A stretch of DNA of 5,679 bases, taken from Campylobacteraceae bacterium. Lineage in GTDB: Bacteria > Campylobacterota > Campylobacteria > Campylobacterales > Sulfurovaceae. Location: NCBI GenBank assembly GCA_027063325.1, contig JAMOSA010000287.1, positions 1-5,679 on the forward strand. The letters run 5' to 3'. A model generated the notes under the pieces. That model was not told the origin of the DNA, did no database searches, and saw nothing but the letters and a program-made list of their open reading frames with translations. Made by a program: the position numbers and the translations under genes. The first letter of the stretch is position 1; each line of letters begins with the position of its first letter. Shown here one piece after another: positions 1 through 5,679 of this stretch.

Positions 1-596
1 GTCTCAAGTGGCAAATACTTTTTATCTTCACTCATAAGTGTTACAAAATCATCACTTCTAGCCATCTTGATAGCCTTTTGCAATCTACCCTCTCCACAAT
101 TGTATGCCATCATTACCAGATACCACTTGCCAAACATTCTGTACAGGGTCTGTATATACTTCATAGCCGCTTCAGTTGAAGCTATTGGATCATATCTTTG
201 ATCTATATGTTCATCAACTCTAAGATTAAATCTCTTGGCAGTTGCTGACATAAACTGCCAAAGTCCAGCAGCTTGTTTTGAGGATTTTGCATAGGTTTGA
301 AATCCGGACTCTGTCATAGACATATATACAAATAGATGACTTAATCCTCCAGATACAAGCAAATCTTTAAACATAGGGATATACGCTTTGCCTCTTTTTA
401 GAGAGTTTTTGTAAAAAGATCGGTACTTATCTTCATTATTGGTTACAAATCTTACAAATTCAGGCTCATTTATATAGTTGGTATCAATATCAAACTCCTG
501 AAGTACATACTTGTAGCTTGGATATTTTTGGCTCAGAGTAATACCATACAGGGTTGTAAAAAACAAAAACCATACTAAAAAAAGCCCTCTTTTCAT
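1..596 (-). CDS. mltD: Lytic murein transglycosylase, MltD-type (3' end outside window)
   Basis: The gene encodes a periplasmic enzyme that cuts the MurNAc-GlcNAc bond of peptidoglycan without water, leaving a 1,6-anhydro end. The window holds 198 codons plus two bases from the ATG at 596-594; the C-terminus lies beyond position 1. Residues 1-20 form a signal peptide (MKRG followed by a hydrophobic stretch). The SLT/goose-lysozyme-like catalytic domain starts near residue 85. Its signatures are MTESGF with probable catalytic Glu96, AAGLWQFM at 109-116, and AYNCGEGRL at 164-172. I see no lipobox cysteine near the signal peptide, unlike the E. coli MltD lipoprotein. Whether C-terminal LysM repeats exist cannot be seen. 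The start lies 4 bases after the tatD stop, with a weak GGAT ribosome site (complement of 606-609) inside the end of tatD, so the two are probably co-transcribed. The family call is firm; the exact symbol is less so. Confidence 0.88.
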   Translation of the reverse strand, partial: MKRGLFLVWFLFFTTLYGITLSQKYPSYKYVLQEFDIDTNYINEPEFVRFVTNNEDKYRSFYKNSLKRGKAYIPMFKDLLVSGGLSHLFVYMSMTESGFQTYAKSSKQAAGLWQFMSATAKRFNLRVDEHIDQRYDPIASTEAAMKYIQTLYRMFGKWYLVMMAYNCGEGRLQKAIKMARSDDFVTLMSEDKKYLPLE

Positions 597-600
597 AATA

Positions 601-1368
601 CTATAATCCAAATAGAGATTTTGCATTTAGAGTTGTCAATGAAGCTATACTCTCATAGTCTGTTTTTGACAACTCTGCCATCTTTTGTACTATATATTTG
701 CAATATGCAGGTTCATTTCTTTTGCCTCTGTGTGGATGAGGAGTAAGGTATGGACCATCTGTCTCTATCAATAGTCTGTTTTTTGGAATCTTTGGATATA
801 CCTCTATAAGTTTTCTTGCATTTTTAAATGTAATCACACCACCAATTCCATAATAAAATCCATCTTCAGCCAACTTCAACAGTTGATGATCTGCATTATA
901 ACAGTGTAATACTCCTCCATACCTAGAGTACTTTTTTAAAATATCAAAAGAGTCAAAACTAGCATCTCTGATATGTACTATCAAAGGTAATTTATATCTG
1001 TTTGCCAACTCTATTTGATCTATAAATACCTCTTTTTGTCTTTTTACATCTGCATCTGCTTCATCTTTGTCTTTGCTTAGTCTATAATAATCCAATCCGC
1101 ACTCGCCTACAGCTACACACTTTTTGTTCTCTATAAACTGCTCTAAAAAGCTTCTGTCATAATTGGAAGCATCATAAGGGTGTACCCCTACAGCAAAGTA
1201 AATATTATCGTACTTTTGTGATAACTCTACTGCTCTTGGCAGAGTTTTTGGATCGGCTCCGGGGATTACAATTTTTTCTACTTCTGCATCTTTTGCTCTT
1301 TGTAATACCTCTTCCAAATCATCCATATATCTCTCATCATCCAAATGACAATGGGTATCTATAAGCAT
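601..1368 (-). CDS. tatD: TatD family metal-dependent hydrolase / DNase
   Basis: This is a complete 255-residue protein, the normal length for TatD enzymes, which are cytoplasmic TIM-barrel metallohydrolases of the amidohydrolase superfamily. E. coli TatD has 3'-5' exonuclease/DNase activity linked to DNA repair; the physiological role of the Campylobacterota members is less clear. The metal ligands are all visible: H6 and H8 in DTHCHLD, E89 in GECGLDYY, H132 in VHIRD, H155 in LHCYN, and D204 in ETDGPYLTP. GVHP at 61-64 is a further family signature. The ATG at 1368-1366 is preceded by a good Shine-Dalgarno AAAGGA (complement of 1374-1379). The transglycosylase gene follows after 4 bases on the same strand, an arrangement also known in Campylobacter jejuni. 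There is no sign of damage to the gene. Despite the name, TatD is not part of the twin-arginine translocase. Confidence 0.95.
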   Translation of the reverse strand: MLIDTHCHLDDERYMDDLEEVLQRAKDAEVEKIVIPGADPKTLPRAVELSQKYDNIYFAVGVHPYDASNYDRSFLEQFIENKKCVAVGECGLDYYRLSKDKDEADADVKRQKEVFIDQIELANRYKLPLIVHIRDASFDSFDILKKYSRYGGVLHCYNADHQLLKLAEDGFYYGIGGVITFKNARKLIEVYPKIPKNRLLIETDGPYLTPHPHRGKRNEPAYCKYIVQKMAELSKTDYESIASLTTLNAKSLFGL

Positions 1369-1373
1369 ATTTT

Positions 1374-1379
1374 TCCTTT
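1374..1379 (-). promoter_or_regulatory. Ribosome binding site of tatD
   Basis: Read on the minus strand, the sequence is AAAGGA, 5 bases before the ATG at 1368. It matches the 16S anti-Shine-Dalgarno well and fixes the tatD start. Confidence 0.75.
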
Positions 1380-1429
1380 AATAAATTATTATCTAAATAT
1401 ATAATATATTTTTATATATAAAATCGGTT

Positions 1430-1440
1430 AGTATATTTTA
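1430..1440 (-). promoter_or_regulatory. Possible -10 region for the tatD-mltD transcript
   Basis: On the minus strand, TGTG (complement of 1441-1444) is followed by TAAAAT (1440-1435) and the overlapping TATACT (1435-1430), either of which could serve as a -10 hexamer. No convincing -35 is visible, although a T-rich run lies upstream (complement of 1455-1460), as is common in Campylobacterota promoters. The region is so AT-rich that -10-like strings arise easily, including further TATAAT-like strings on both sides. The exact site is uncertain, but some tatD promoter must lie in this divergent gap. Confidence 0.3.
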
Positions 1441-1500
1441 CACATAAACTACATAAAAAAAGTAAAATTATATATACTATTATCATCTAATAGCCACATT

Positions 1501-1511
1501 TTGGATATAAT
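1501..1511 (+). promoter_or_regulatory. Sigma70-type promoter for the kinase-ffh unit
   Basis: A perfect TATAAT hexamer lies at 1506-1511, preceded by TTTTGGA (from 1499). This closely resembles the extended -10 form common in Campylobacterota, where the -35 box is usually poorly conserved; no clear -35 is seen here. Transcription would begin around 1516-1519 and give an untranslated leader of about 115 bases before the kinase ATG at 1633. It is the best promoter in the divergent region and faces the plus-strand genes. Confidence 0.6.
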
Positions 1512-1529
1512 TTTTACTCTCAATCAGCT

Positions 1530-1595
1530 ATTTATTGCATAAACCGCAATTTGTGTAAGGGTAGTATGAGTTATTTTGTGGTTACAGCAATAGAT
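1530..1595 (+). promoter_or_regulatory. Two-stem inverted-repeat structure in the kinase leader
   Basis: Seen directly: 1530-1538 (ATTTATTGC) pairs with 1587-1595 (GCAATAGAT), giving nine pairs with one G-U. Nested inside, 1542-1549 (AACCGCAA) pairs with 1576-1583 (TTGTGGTT), giving eight pairs with one G-U. The stems are separated by a symmetric 3x3 internal loop (1539-1541 against 1584-1586). The apical loop of 26 bases carries AAGGG and an AUG. A competing short hairpin is possible, because ATTGC at 1534-1538 can also pair with GCAAT at 1546-1550. The element lies just downstream of the promoter at 1506-1511. I do not recognise it as a known riboswitch, and there is no U-run after it, so it is not an intrinsic terminator. 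Its function is unknown; cis-regulation of the kinase is inferred from position. Confidence 0.45.
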
Positions 1596-1598
1596 TAA
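1566..1598 (+). CDS. Possible 10-codon leader peptide (MSYFVVTAID)
   Basis: A minimal open frame runs from ATG 1566 to TAA 1596-1598. It has an AAGGG Shine-Dalgarno at 1557-1561, four bases before the start, which is a little short but workable. Its start sits in the apical loop of the inverted-repeat structure, and its stop falls immediately after the outer 3' arm, so translating it would melt both stems. The codons include no run of one amino acid as in classical amino-acid attenuators. A ten-codon frame can occur by chance, so this is a hypothesis supported only by the ribosome site and the match with the stem boundaries. Confidence 0.2.
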   Translation: MSYFVVTAID

Positions 1599-1614
1599 AA
1601 GATGATATGCCAAG

Positions 1615-1619
1615 AAGGA
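1615..1619 (+). promoter_or_regulatory. Ribosome binding site of the hybrid kinase
   Basis: AAGGA is the best Shine-Dalgarno upstream of the kinase. The spacer to ATG 1633 is 13 bases, longer than the usual 5-10. No in-frame ATG, GTG or TTG lies closer, so ATG 1633 is kept; an ATA or ATT start at 1627 or 1630 would be exceptional. Confidence 0.55.
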
Positions 1620-1632
1620 TAATAGTATAATT

Positions 1633-3654
1633 ATGAAGAATAGCTCGACAGATAAAATTAAATTACTTATAGATGGTATGGATGAGATATCCAAAGCAGA
1701 TACGGTATCTCTAAGCTATAAACTACTAGCCAAGCTTATAGCCAATGTAATGGATGTAGATGGAGTTCAAATACTCTTTTATGATAAAAAAACAAATGAG
1801 TTTTATGAGCCTGATGATAACGGACACAAGGTACTATATAAGTTATCAAATCCAAAAGGATTACTTGGCAGGGCTTTTTTTACAGGTAAACCGGCTATTT
1901 ATAATTATGCTCTTAGTGAAAAAGAGTTTGACAGAGATGTAGATATACCAAACAATGAGAGAATAAGATCTCTTCTTTATGTACCTATCTTTGAGGATGA
2001 AGAGCTTATTGGTATGATAAGACTCTACTGTACTATCAGAAATACAAAAGCATTTATAGAAGAAGATATAAAACTGGTACAGTCCCTTTTGCCTTTGATT
2101 AAAAAGATAATGCATGTAATAGAGATGGGAGCAGTCAAAAAGGTAGATTCATTTGAACAAGAGACCAAAACAGCACAAAATGCCATAGATGAGTACTCTA
2201 TTGAGCAAGAGAAATCAAATGATGATAAGATGATGATGAGAATATCAACCATGGTACATGATATTCGAACTCCTGCCAATGCACTGGCTGGTTTCTTGGA
2301 GCTTTTAGAGGAAAAAATTACAGACAAAAGGCTTTTGGAGTATATTCACAATGCAAAAGAGAGTGCAGACTTTATAAATACTTTGACCACCTCTATACTG
2401 CACAGCGTCAAGCATGGCTCAAAATCTGTACCAGAGAGCAAAGAGGTGGTATATACCAGCAGATACTTCTCTTCTATTTTAGAAACCTTTACAGCCGGAA
2501 TGCACAATAAAAATATAGATTACAGCATATATATTGATCCAAAACTACCAAAAGAGATAAAAGTTGACTCTATAAAACTAAAAAGAGTACTTATCAATCT
2601 GGTTGGAAATGCCTGGAAATTTACACCACATGATAAAAGTGTAACAGTTGCAATACTATCTAATAAAGAAAGAGATAGAATAAAAGTGATGGTTCAAGAT
2701 ACCGGTATTGGTATTGATGAAAAGATGCAACAAGAGATCTTTGAAGCATTCAAGCAAGTAGAAGGTGTAGAAGGGGAAGTAGAAGGCAGTGGTTTGGGGT
2801 TGGCTATTGTTCAGCAGTATGTACAACAAATGGGTGGCAAACTGGAACTTAGAAGCAAACTGGATAAGGGTAGTATGTTTCAATTTAGCATACCTGTTGA
2901 AGTAATAAATAGTGATACAATCATTCCAAAATATGCATCACTGGATAAAAAAGTAGCCATAATTACAAACAACAAAGATGACAGTACTGTAAAGTGGATA
3001 CAACTATACCTAAAAGATTTTGGATTACCTGCAAACAGAGTGAGTGTAGGAGGCTACAGCGATGATGCAACTCATTTGATTATATTTGAAAACAGCCTCA
3101 ATGAAGATATTGTAAATTGGGCAAAATCAAATGACAAGAAAATAATCCTGGTAGAAGAGAGACTACTGTCACTCTCATCAAGAGATGATTATTCAGATTA
3201 TCATATAATTACAAAAGGTACATTTTATGGTATCAAACTATACAATGCCACATACTACAAGCCACCTGCAAAAGTACTTATAATAGAAGACAACAAAATA
3301 AATGTTACTTTGCTTCAGGCAGTACTTGAGAATGAGTATTGTGATATAGAGGTAGCATACAGTGGTTCAAAAGCACTTGAGATGTTGGCCAAAAGAGGAG
3401 ATGAAGATCAAAAACCATATGATATTATCTTTTTGGATAAATTCTTAAATGATATGGATGGTGATGAGATAGCAGATTTTATCAAAAGCAGATGGCAAGA
3501 TGTATATATAGTATCCATTACAGGTGATCCAAAAGCTTCTATGAATTTAAATCAAAATTATGATATACATATAGAGAAGCCATTTAACAAAACCAAAATC
3601 CAAAAAGTGATTCGAGAGTTTGTAAAAGATGATACAAAAAACAATATTATCTAA
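1633..3654 (+). CDS. Soluble hybrid sensor histidine kinase (GAF-HisKA-HATPase-pseudoREC-REC)
   Basis: This 673-residue two-component kinase should autophosphorylate on His209 and pass the phosphate to its own receiver and/or a downstream phosphotransfer protein. Domains in order: a GAF sensor at about 15-165 (GLLGRAFFTGKPAIY at 77-90, YVPIFEDEELIGMIRL at 116-131); a hydrophilic helical linker at 166-200; HisKA with H-box MVHDIRTPANAL (His209); and HATPase_c with N-box INLVGNAWKFT (N322, N326), G1 DTGIG 356-360, F-box IFEAF, and G2 GSGLGL 385-390. Next comes a receiver-like segment at about 438-540 lacking the acidic pocket, with Glu486 apparently where the phospho-Asp should be. Last is an intact receiver at 547-665 (E552/D553, phospho-acceptor D602, T630, K649-P650). 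No signal peptide or membrane helix is present, so it is cytoplasmic and its GAF ligand is unknown. ffh follows 18 bases downstream. No dedicated separate response regulator is seen in the window, so its output is not known. Confidence 0.93.
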   Translation: MKNSSTDKIKLLIDGMDEISKADTVSLSYKLLAKLIANVMDVDGVQILFYDKKTNEFYEPDDNGHKVLYKLSNPKGLLGRAFFTGKPAIYNYALSEKEFDRDVDIPNNERIRSLLYVPIFEDEELIGMIRLYCTIRNTKAFIEEDIKLVQSLLPLIKKIMHVIEMGAVKKVDSFEQETKTAQNAIDEYSIEQEKSNDDKMMMRISTMVHDIRTPANALAGFLELLEEKITDKRLLEYIHNAKESADFINTLTTSILHSVKHGSKSVPESKEVVYTSRYFSSILETFTAGMHNKNIDYSIYIDPKLPKEIKVDSIKLKRVLINLVGNAWKFTPHDKSVTVAILSNKERDRIKVMVQDTGIGIDEKMQQEIFEAFKQVEGVEGEVEGSGLGLAIVQQYVQQMGGKLELRSKLDKGSMFQFSIPVEVINSDTIIPKYASLDKKVAIITNNKDDSTVKWIQLYLKDFGLPANRVSVGGYSDDATHLIIFENSLNEDIVNWAKSNDKKIILVEERLLSLSSRDDYSDYHIITKGTFYGIKLYNATYYKPPAKVLIIEDNKINVTLLQAVLENEYCDIEVAYSGSKALEMLAKRGDEDQKPYDIIFLDKFLNDMDGDEIADFIKSRWQDVYIVSITGDPKASMNLNQNYDIHIEKPFNKTKIQKVIREFVKDDTKNNII

Positions 3655-3656
3655 AG

Positions 3657-3662
3657 AGAGGA
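3657..3662 (+). promoter_or_regulatory. Ribosome binding site of ffh
   Basis: AGAGGA lies 10 bases before the ffh ATG at 3673, in the 18-base gap after the kinase stop. No terminator fits in this gap, which supports read-through from the kinase gene into ffh. Confidence 0.65.
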
Positions 3663-3672
3663 TTTATAGAGT

Positions 3673-5022
3673 ATGTTTAACACACTAACAGATAGTTTTA
3701 AAAATGCCATTAGCAAAATAAGATTTCATGATGATGAAAAGGCACTCAAAAAGGTATTGACTGAATTAAAAAAATCTCTGCTAAAGTCTGATGTACACCA
3801 CAAAGTAGTAAAAGAACTTTTGAGTTCGGTAGAAAAAAGTACCAAAAAAAGCGGTATTGGCAAAGATAGCTTTCTTAAAGCTTTGCAAGAGGAGCTTACA
3901 AAGATACTTACTGCCAAAGGTAATCAAGGATTTGTATTTGCTTCAAAACCACCTACAGTTGTACTTATGACCGGTTTACAAGGTTCTGGTAAAACTACCA
4001 CTACTGGAAAACTTGCCTATATGCTAAAAGAGCAAAAGAAAAAAAAGGTATTGATTGTAGCAGCAGATTTACAAAGATTGGCTGCAGTTGAACAGCTAAG
4101 ACAAATTTGTGAACAAATCGGAGTAGATTTGGTAGCAGATGAAGATGCAACTCCACAGGATATAGTGAAAGAGGCACTTAAAAAGGCTGAAAAAGAGTTG
4201 TATGATGTAGTACTTATTGACACAGCCGGACGACTTGCTATTGATGAGCCTTTGATGGAAGAGTTGGCAACTATCAAAAAGATAGCAAATCCTGATGAAA
4301 TATTTTATGTAGCTGATGCAATGACTGGAATGGATGCAGTAAGAACTGCTTCAACATTCAATGAAAAGATTGGAATTACTGGTGTAGTACTGAGTAAATT
4401 TGATGCAGACAGTAAAGGTGGAGTAGCTTTAGGTATTGCCCATCAGGTTGGAGTACCGCTTAGGTTTATTGGTAGTGGTGAAAAGATGCCAGATTTAGAT
4501 CCATTTATACCAGAGAGAATAGTTGGTAGATTAATGGGTGCTGGTGACCTTGAGGGATTGGTAGAGAAGACTTCTGCTGTAATTGATGAAAAGAGTGCCA
4601 AGAAGATGACCCGCAAAATCAAAAAGGGGCAGTTTAACTTCAATGACTTTTTAGAGCAGATGGAACAGATGAATAAATTAGGCTCTATGAAATCTATTCT
4701 TGGAATGCTTCCTGGTATGGGTAATTTGGCAAAACAGTTAGATGATATGGATCTGGAAAATTCAAAAGAGGTCAAACATATAAAAGCTATGATTAGCTCC
4801 ATGACTCCAAAAGAGAGAGAGAATCCGGATCTATTAAATAATAGTCGCCGAAGAAGAATAGCCCAGGGAGCAGGACTTACCCAGGTTGAGGTAAACAGAG
4901 TACTAAAGCAGTTTAAAAATGCTGCAAAGATGGCAAAAAAGCTATCTGGCAAGGGTGGTATGAAGCAGATGCGAGAGATTATGAAGCAGATGCAAGGTAA
5001 GGGAGGATTTCCTCAACAGTAG
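3673..5022 (+). CDS. ffh: Signal recognition particle GTPase Ffh (SRP54)
   Basis: This is the complete 449-residue protein subunit of the bacterial signal recognition particle. It binds 4.5S RNA and hydrophobic signal sequences on ribosomes and, with FtsY, delivers membrane proteins to SecYEG. The four-helix N domain spans about 1-90. The G domain shows G1 GLQGSGKTTT (101-110), G2-region ADLQRLAAVEQL (131-142), G3 DTAGR (183-187), G4 SKFD (241-244, where many relatives have TKLD) and G5 GSGEKMPDL (267-275). The methionine-rich M domain (about 297-449) has the finger loop GSMKSILGMLPGMG (337-350), the RNA-binding SRRRRIAQGAG (391-401) and a Met/Lys/Gly-rich tail. Length and motifs are normal, and the gene should be essential. 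It follows a kinase gene closely. In Campylobacter and Helicobacter it is followed by rpsP, rimM, trmD and rplS, which is not the case here. Confidence 0.98.
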   Translation: MFNTLTDSFKNAISKIRFHDDEKALKKVLTELKKSLLKSDVHHKVVKELLSSVEKSTKKSGIGKDSFLKALQEELTKILTAKGNQGFVFASKPPTVVLMTGLQGSGKTTTTGKLAYMLKEQKKKKVLIVAADLQRLAAVEQLRQICEQIGVDLVADEDATPQDIVKEALKKAEKELYDVVLIDTAGRLAIDEPLMEELATIKKIANPDEIFYVADAMTGMDAVRTASTFNEKIGITGVVLSKFDADSKGGVALGIAHQVGVPLRFIGSGEKMPDLDPFIPERIVGRLMGAGDLEGLVEKTSAVIDEKSAKKMTRKIKKGQFNFNDFLEQMEQMNKLGSMKSILGMLPGMGNLAKQLDDMDLENSKEVKHIKAMISSMTPKERENPDLLNNSRRRRIAQGAGLTQVEVNRVLKQFKNAAKMAKKLSGKGGMKQMREIMKQMQGKGGFPQQ

Positions 5023-5038
5023 TTTTAAAGATAATATT

Positions 5039-5042
5039 CAGG
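5039..5042 (+). promoter_or_regulatory. Weak ribosome binding site of the exonuclease-NTPase gene
   Basis: CAGG lies 7 bases before ATG 5050 and is the only Shine-Dalgarno-like string in the 27-base gap after ffh. A stop codon in the same frame at 5032-5034 excludes an upstream start, so ATG 5050 is the first possible one. No terminator hairpin is visible in the gap. Confidence 0.4.
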
Positions 5043-5049
5043 TTGTATA

Positions 5050-5679
5050 ATGGATTTTGTAGTAGTAGATACCGAAGGTCATGGGATATTAAGTGAAATT
5101 GCTGTTATAAGCAGTAATGGAGAGTTAATAGTAGAAGAGTTTATAGATAACAATCTATCCTATGTACTACACAAGATAAAACCCATTTTACAAAACAATT
5201 ATATAGTAGCACACAATGCCAATCATGATATAAAACTTCTTAAAGACAGTTACAAATCTATAGGCGAAGAGATAGAGTTAAAGAGTATATGTACATACCA
5301 AAAAGCCAAGAAACTACTCCCTACCCTCTCTCCCTACTCTTTGGAGGTTCTATCCACATCTTTGATGCTAAAGGATGAAAATGATAAGTTTTTTGACTCT
5401 TCATTTGCACATCGTGCCTCATATGATGCCAAATTTACATATCTGCTGTATAAAAAACTCCTATCTGTGGAAGAGTCTTTGGAAAATGCAAAAAAGATAA
5501 ATCCATTTAGCAGTTCAAAGGTTGATAACCCTTTTCAAAATCACTATGATGAATCAAATATATACTCAAATGAATTTAACAGTCTCAAAAGTCTAGTAGA
5601 AGAGATAAAAAATGATACAAACAATCAGAGTAAAACAGCTCTGGTCATAGGTGAAGCGGGTAATGGCAAAACACACCTG
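5050..5679 (+). CDS. DEDDh 3'-5' exonuclease fused to a P-loop NTPase (3' end outside window)
   Basis: An open frame of 210 codons runs without a stop to the window edge, so the gene is truncated by the window. Residues 1-140 are a DnaQ/RNase T-like exonuclease domain with the complete DEDDh set: D7 and E9 in VVDTEG (Exo I), D60 in VAHNANHD (Exo II), and H121 and D126 in HRASYDAKF (Exo III). It should therefore be an active two-metal 3'-5' exonuclease; whether it acts on DNA or RNA cannot be told. A polar linker (about 141-195) contains two NPF triplets (151-153, 160-162). Then comes a helix and strand ending in a Walker A loop, ALVIGEAGNGKTHL (197-210), with K207 and T208. GKTHL is seen in AAA+/DnaC-like and STAND-like NTPases. 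The segment before the P-loop shows no helicase Q-motif, which argues against the DinG exonuclease-helicase fusion. The gene lies 27 bases after ffh and could be expressed with it. The family and role beyond the two domains are not recognised. Confidence 0.85.
   Translation, partial: MDFVVVDTEGHGILSEIAVISSNGELIVEEFIDNNLSYVLHKIKPILQNNYIVAHNANHDIKLLKDSYKSIGEEIELKSICTYQKAKKLLPTLSPYSLEVLSTSLMLKDENDKFFDSSFAHRASYDAKFTYLLYKKLLSVEESLENAKKINPFSSSKVDNPFQNHYDESNIYSNEFNSLKSLVEEIKNDTNNQSKTALVIGEAGNGKTHL

Noticed and set aside
1626..1631. A second TATAAT directly before the kinase ATG
   Set aside because: As a -10 box it would place the transcript start inside the coding region, after the ATG. It is simply AT-rich spacer.
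1512..1632. A 4.5S (SRP) RNA gene or a known riboswitch in the leader, suggested by nearby ffh
   Set aside because: The conserved SRP RNA tetraloop region (GGAAGGAAGCAG type) is absent, and the conserved core motifs I know for the TPP, c-di-GMP and preQ1 classes are not found.
1760..1942. A 60-codon plus-strand frame overlapping the GAF domain in another phase
   Set aside because: The sense GAF frame is clearly the coding one, and this frame has no motif of its own.
1861..2883. Minus-strand open frames of 75-100 codons inside the kinase gene
   Set aside because: They are shadows of the kinase reading frame, with no recognisable motif, and the sense frame has full domain support.
4443..4952. 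A 169-codon open frame on the minus strand opposite the 3' part of ffh
   Set aside because: It lies antisense to the conserved G and M domains of Ffh. Its Ser/Phe/Ile-rich translation is the typical mirror of a Lys/Glu/Asp-rich gene, and no protein motif is seen.
5030..5035. GATAAT as a -10 box for a separate promoter of the exonuclease gene
   Set aside because: No -35 is visible, the start would fall about 5-10 bases before the ATG and exclude the ribosome site, and such strings are common at this base composition.
5050..5679. Calling the last gene dnaQ (polymerase III epsilon) or dinG
   Set aside because: A P-loop follows the exonuclease domain, which DnaQ lacks. The helicase Q-motif expected before the DinG P-loop is not seen, so neither name is supported by what is visible.

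Overview
The window is AT-rich and densely packed, and it reads as a chromosomal piece of a Campylobacterota (epsilonproteobacterial) genome. The evidence is the low G+C, a tatD-lytic transglycosylase pair of the kind known from Campylobacter, an Ffh typical of the group, a promoter of the form TTTTGGATATAAT, and short intergenic gaps with AAGGA/AGAGGA ribosome sites. I infer a free-living, Sulfurimonas/Sulfurovum-like organism rather than a host-adapted one. This is an impression from protein style and gene order, not a search result.

Layout. On the minus strand, reading leftward from 1368, are tatD (601-1368) and, 4 bases later, an MltD-type lytic murein transglycosylase (596 down past the window edge at 1). 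A divergent AT-rich region (1369-1632) separates this pair from a plus-strand series. The series holds a soluble hybrid histidine kinase (1633-3654), the signal recognition particle GTPase ffh (3673-5022), and a 3'-truncated gene (5050 to the end). The divergent region holds a good plus-strand promoter followed by an RNA-like inverted-repeat structure (1530-1595). The apical loop of that structure presents a Shine-Dalgarno and the AUG of a 10-codon mini-ORF.

Function. TatD (metal-dependent nuclease fold) and MltD (cell-wall lysis) look like one transcription unit. The hybrid kinase has GAF sensor, HisKA, HATPase, a degenerate receiver and an intact receiver. It has no membrane segments, so it should sense an intracellular cue. 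It sits 18 bases upstream of ffh and probably shares its transcript. Ffh is complete and canonical.

The most notable item is the last gene. Its N-terminus is an intact DEDDh (DnaQ-like) 3'-5' exonuclease domain, and a Walker A P-loop (GEAGNGKT) appears at the very edge of the window. It is therefore an exonuclease-NTPase fusion lying where ribosomal protein gene rpsP follows ffh in well-known Campylobacterota. The rest of that protein and its neighbours lie outside the window, so a defence or DNA-processing role is only an inference.
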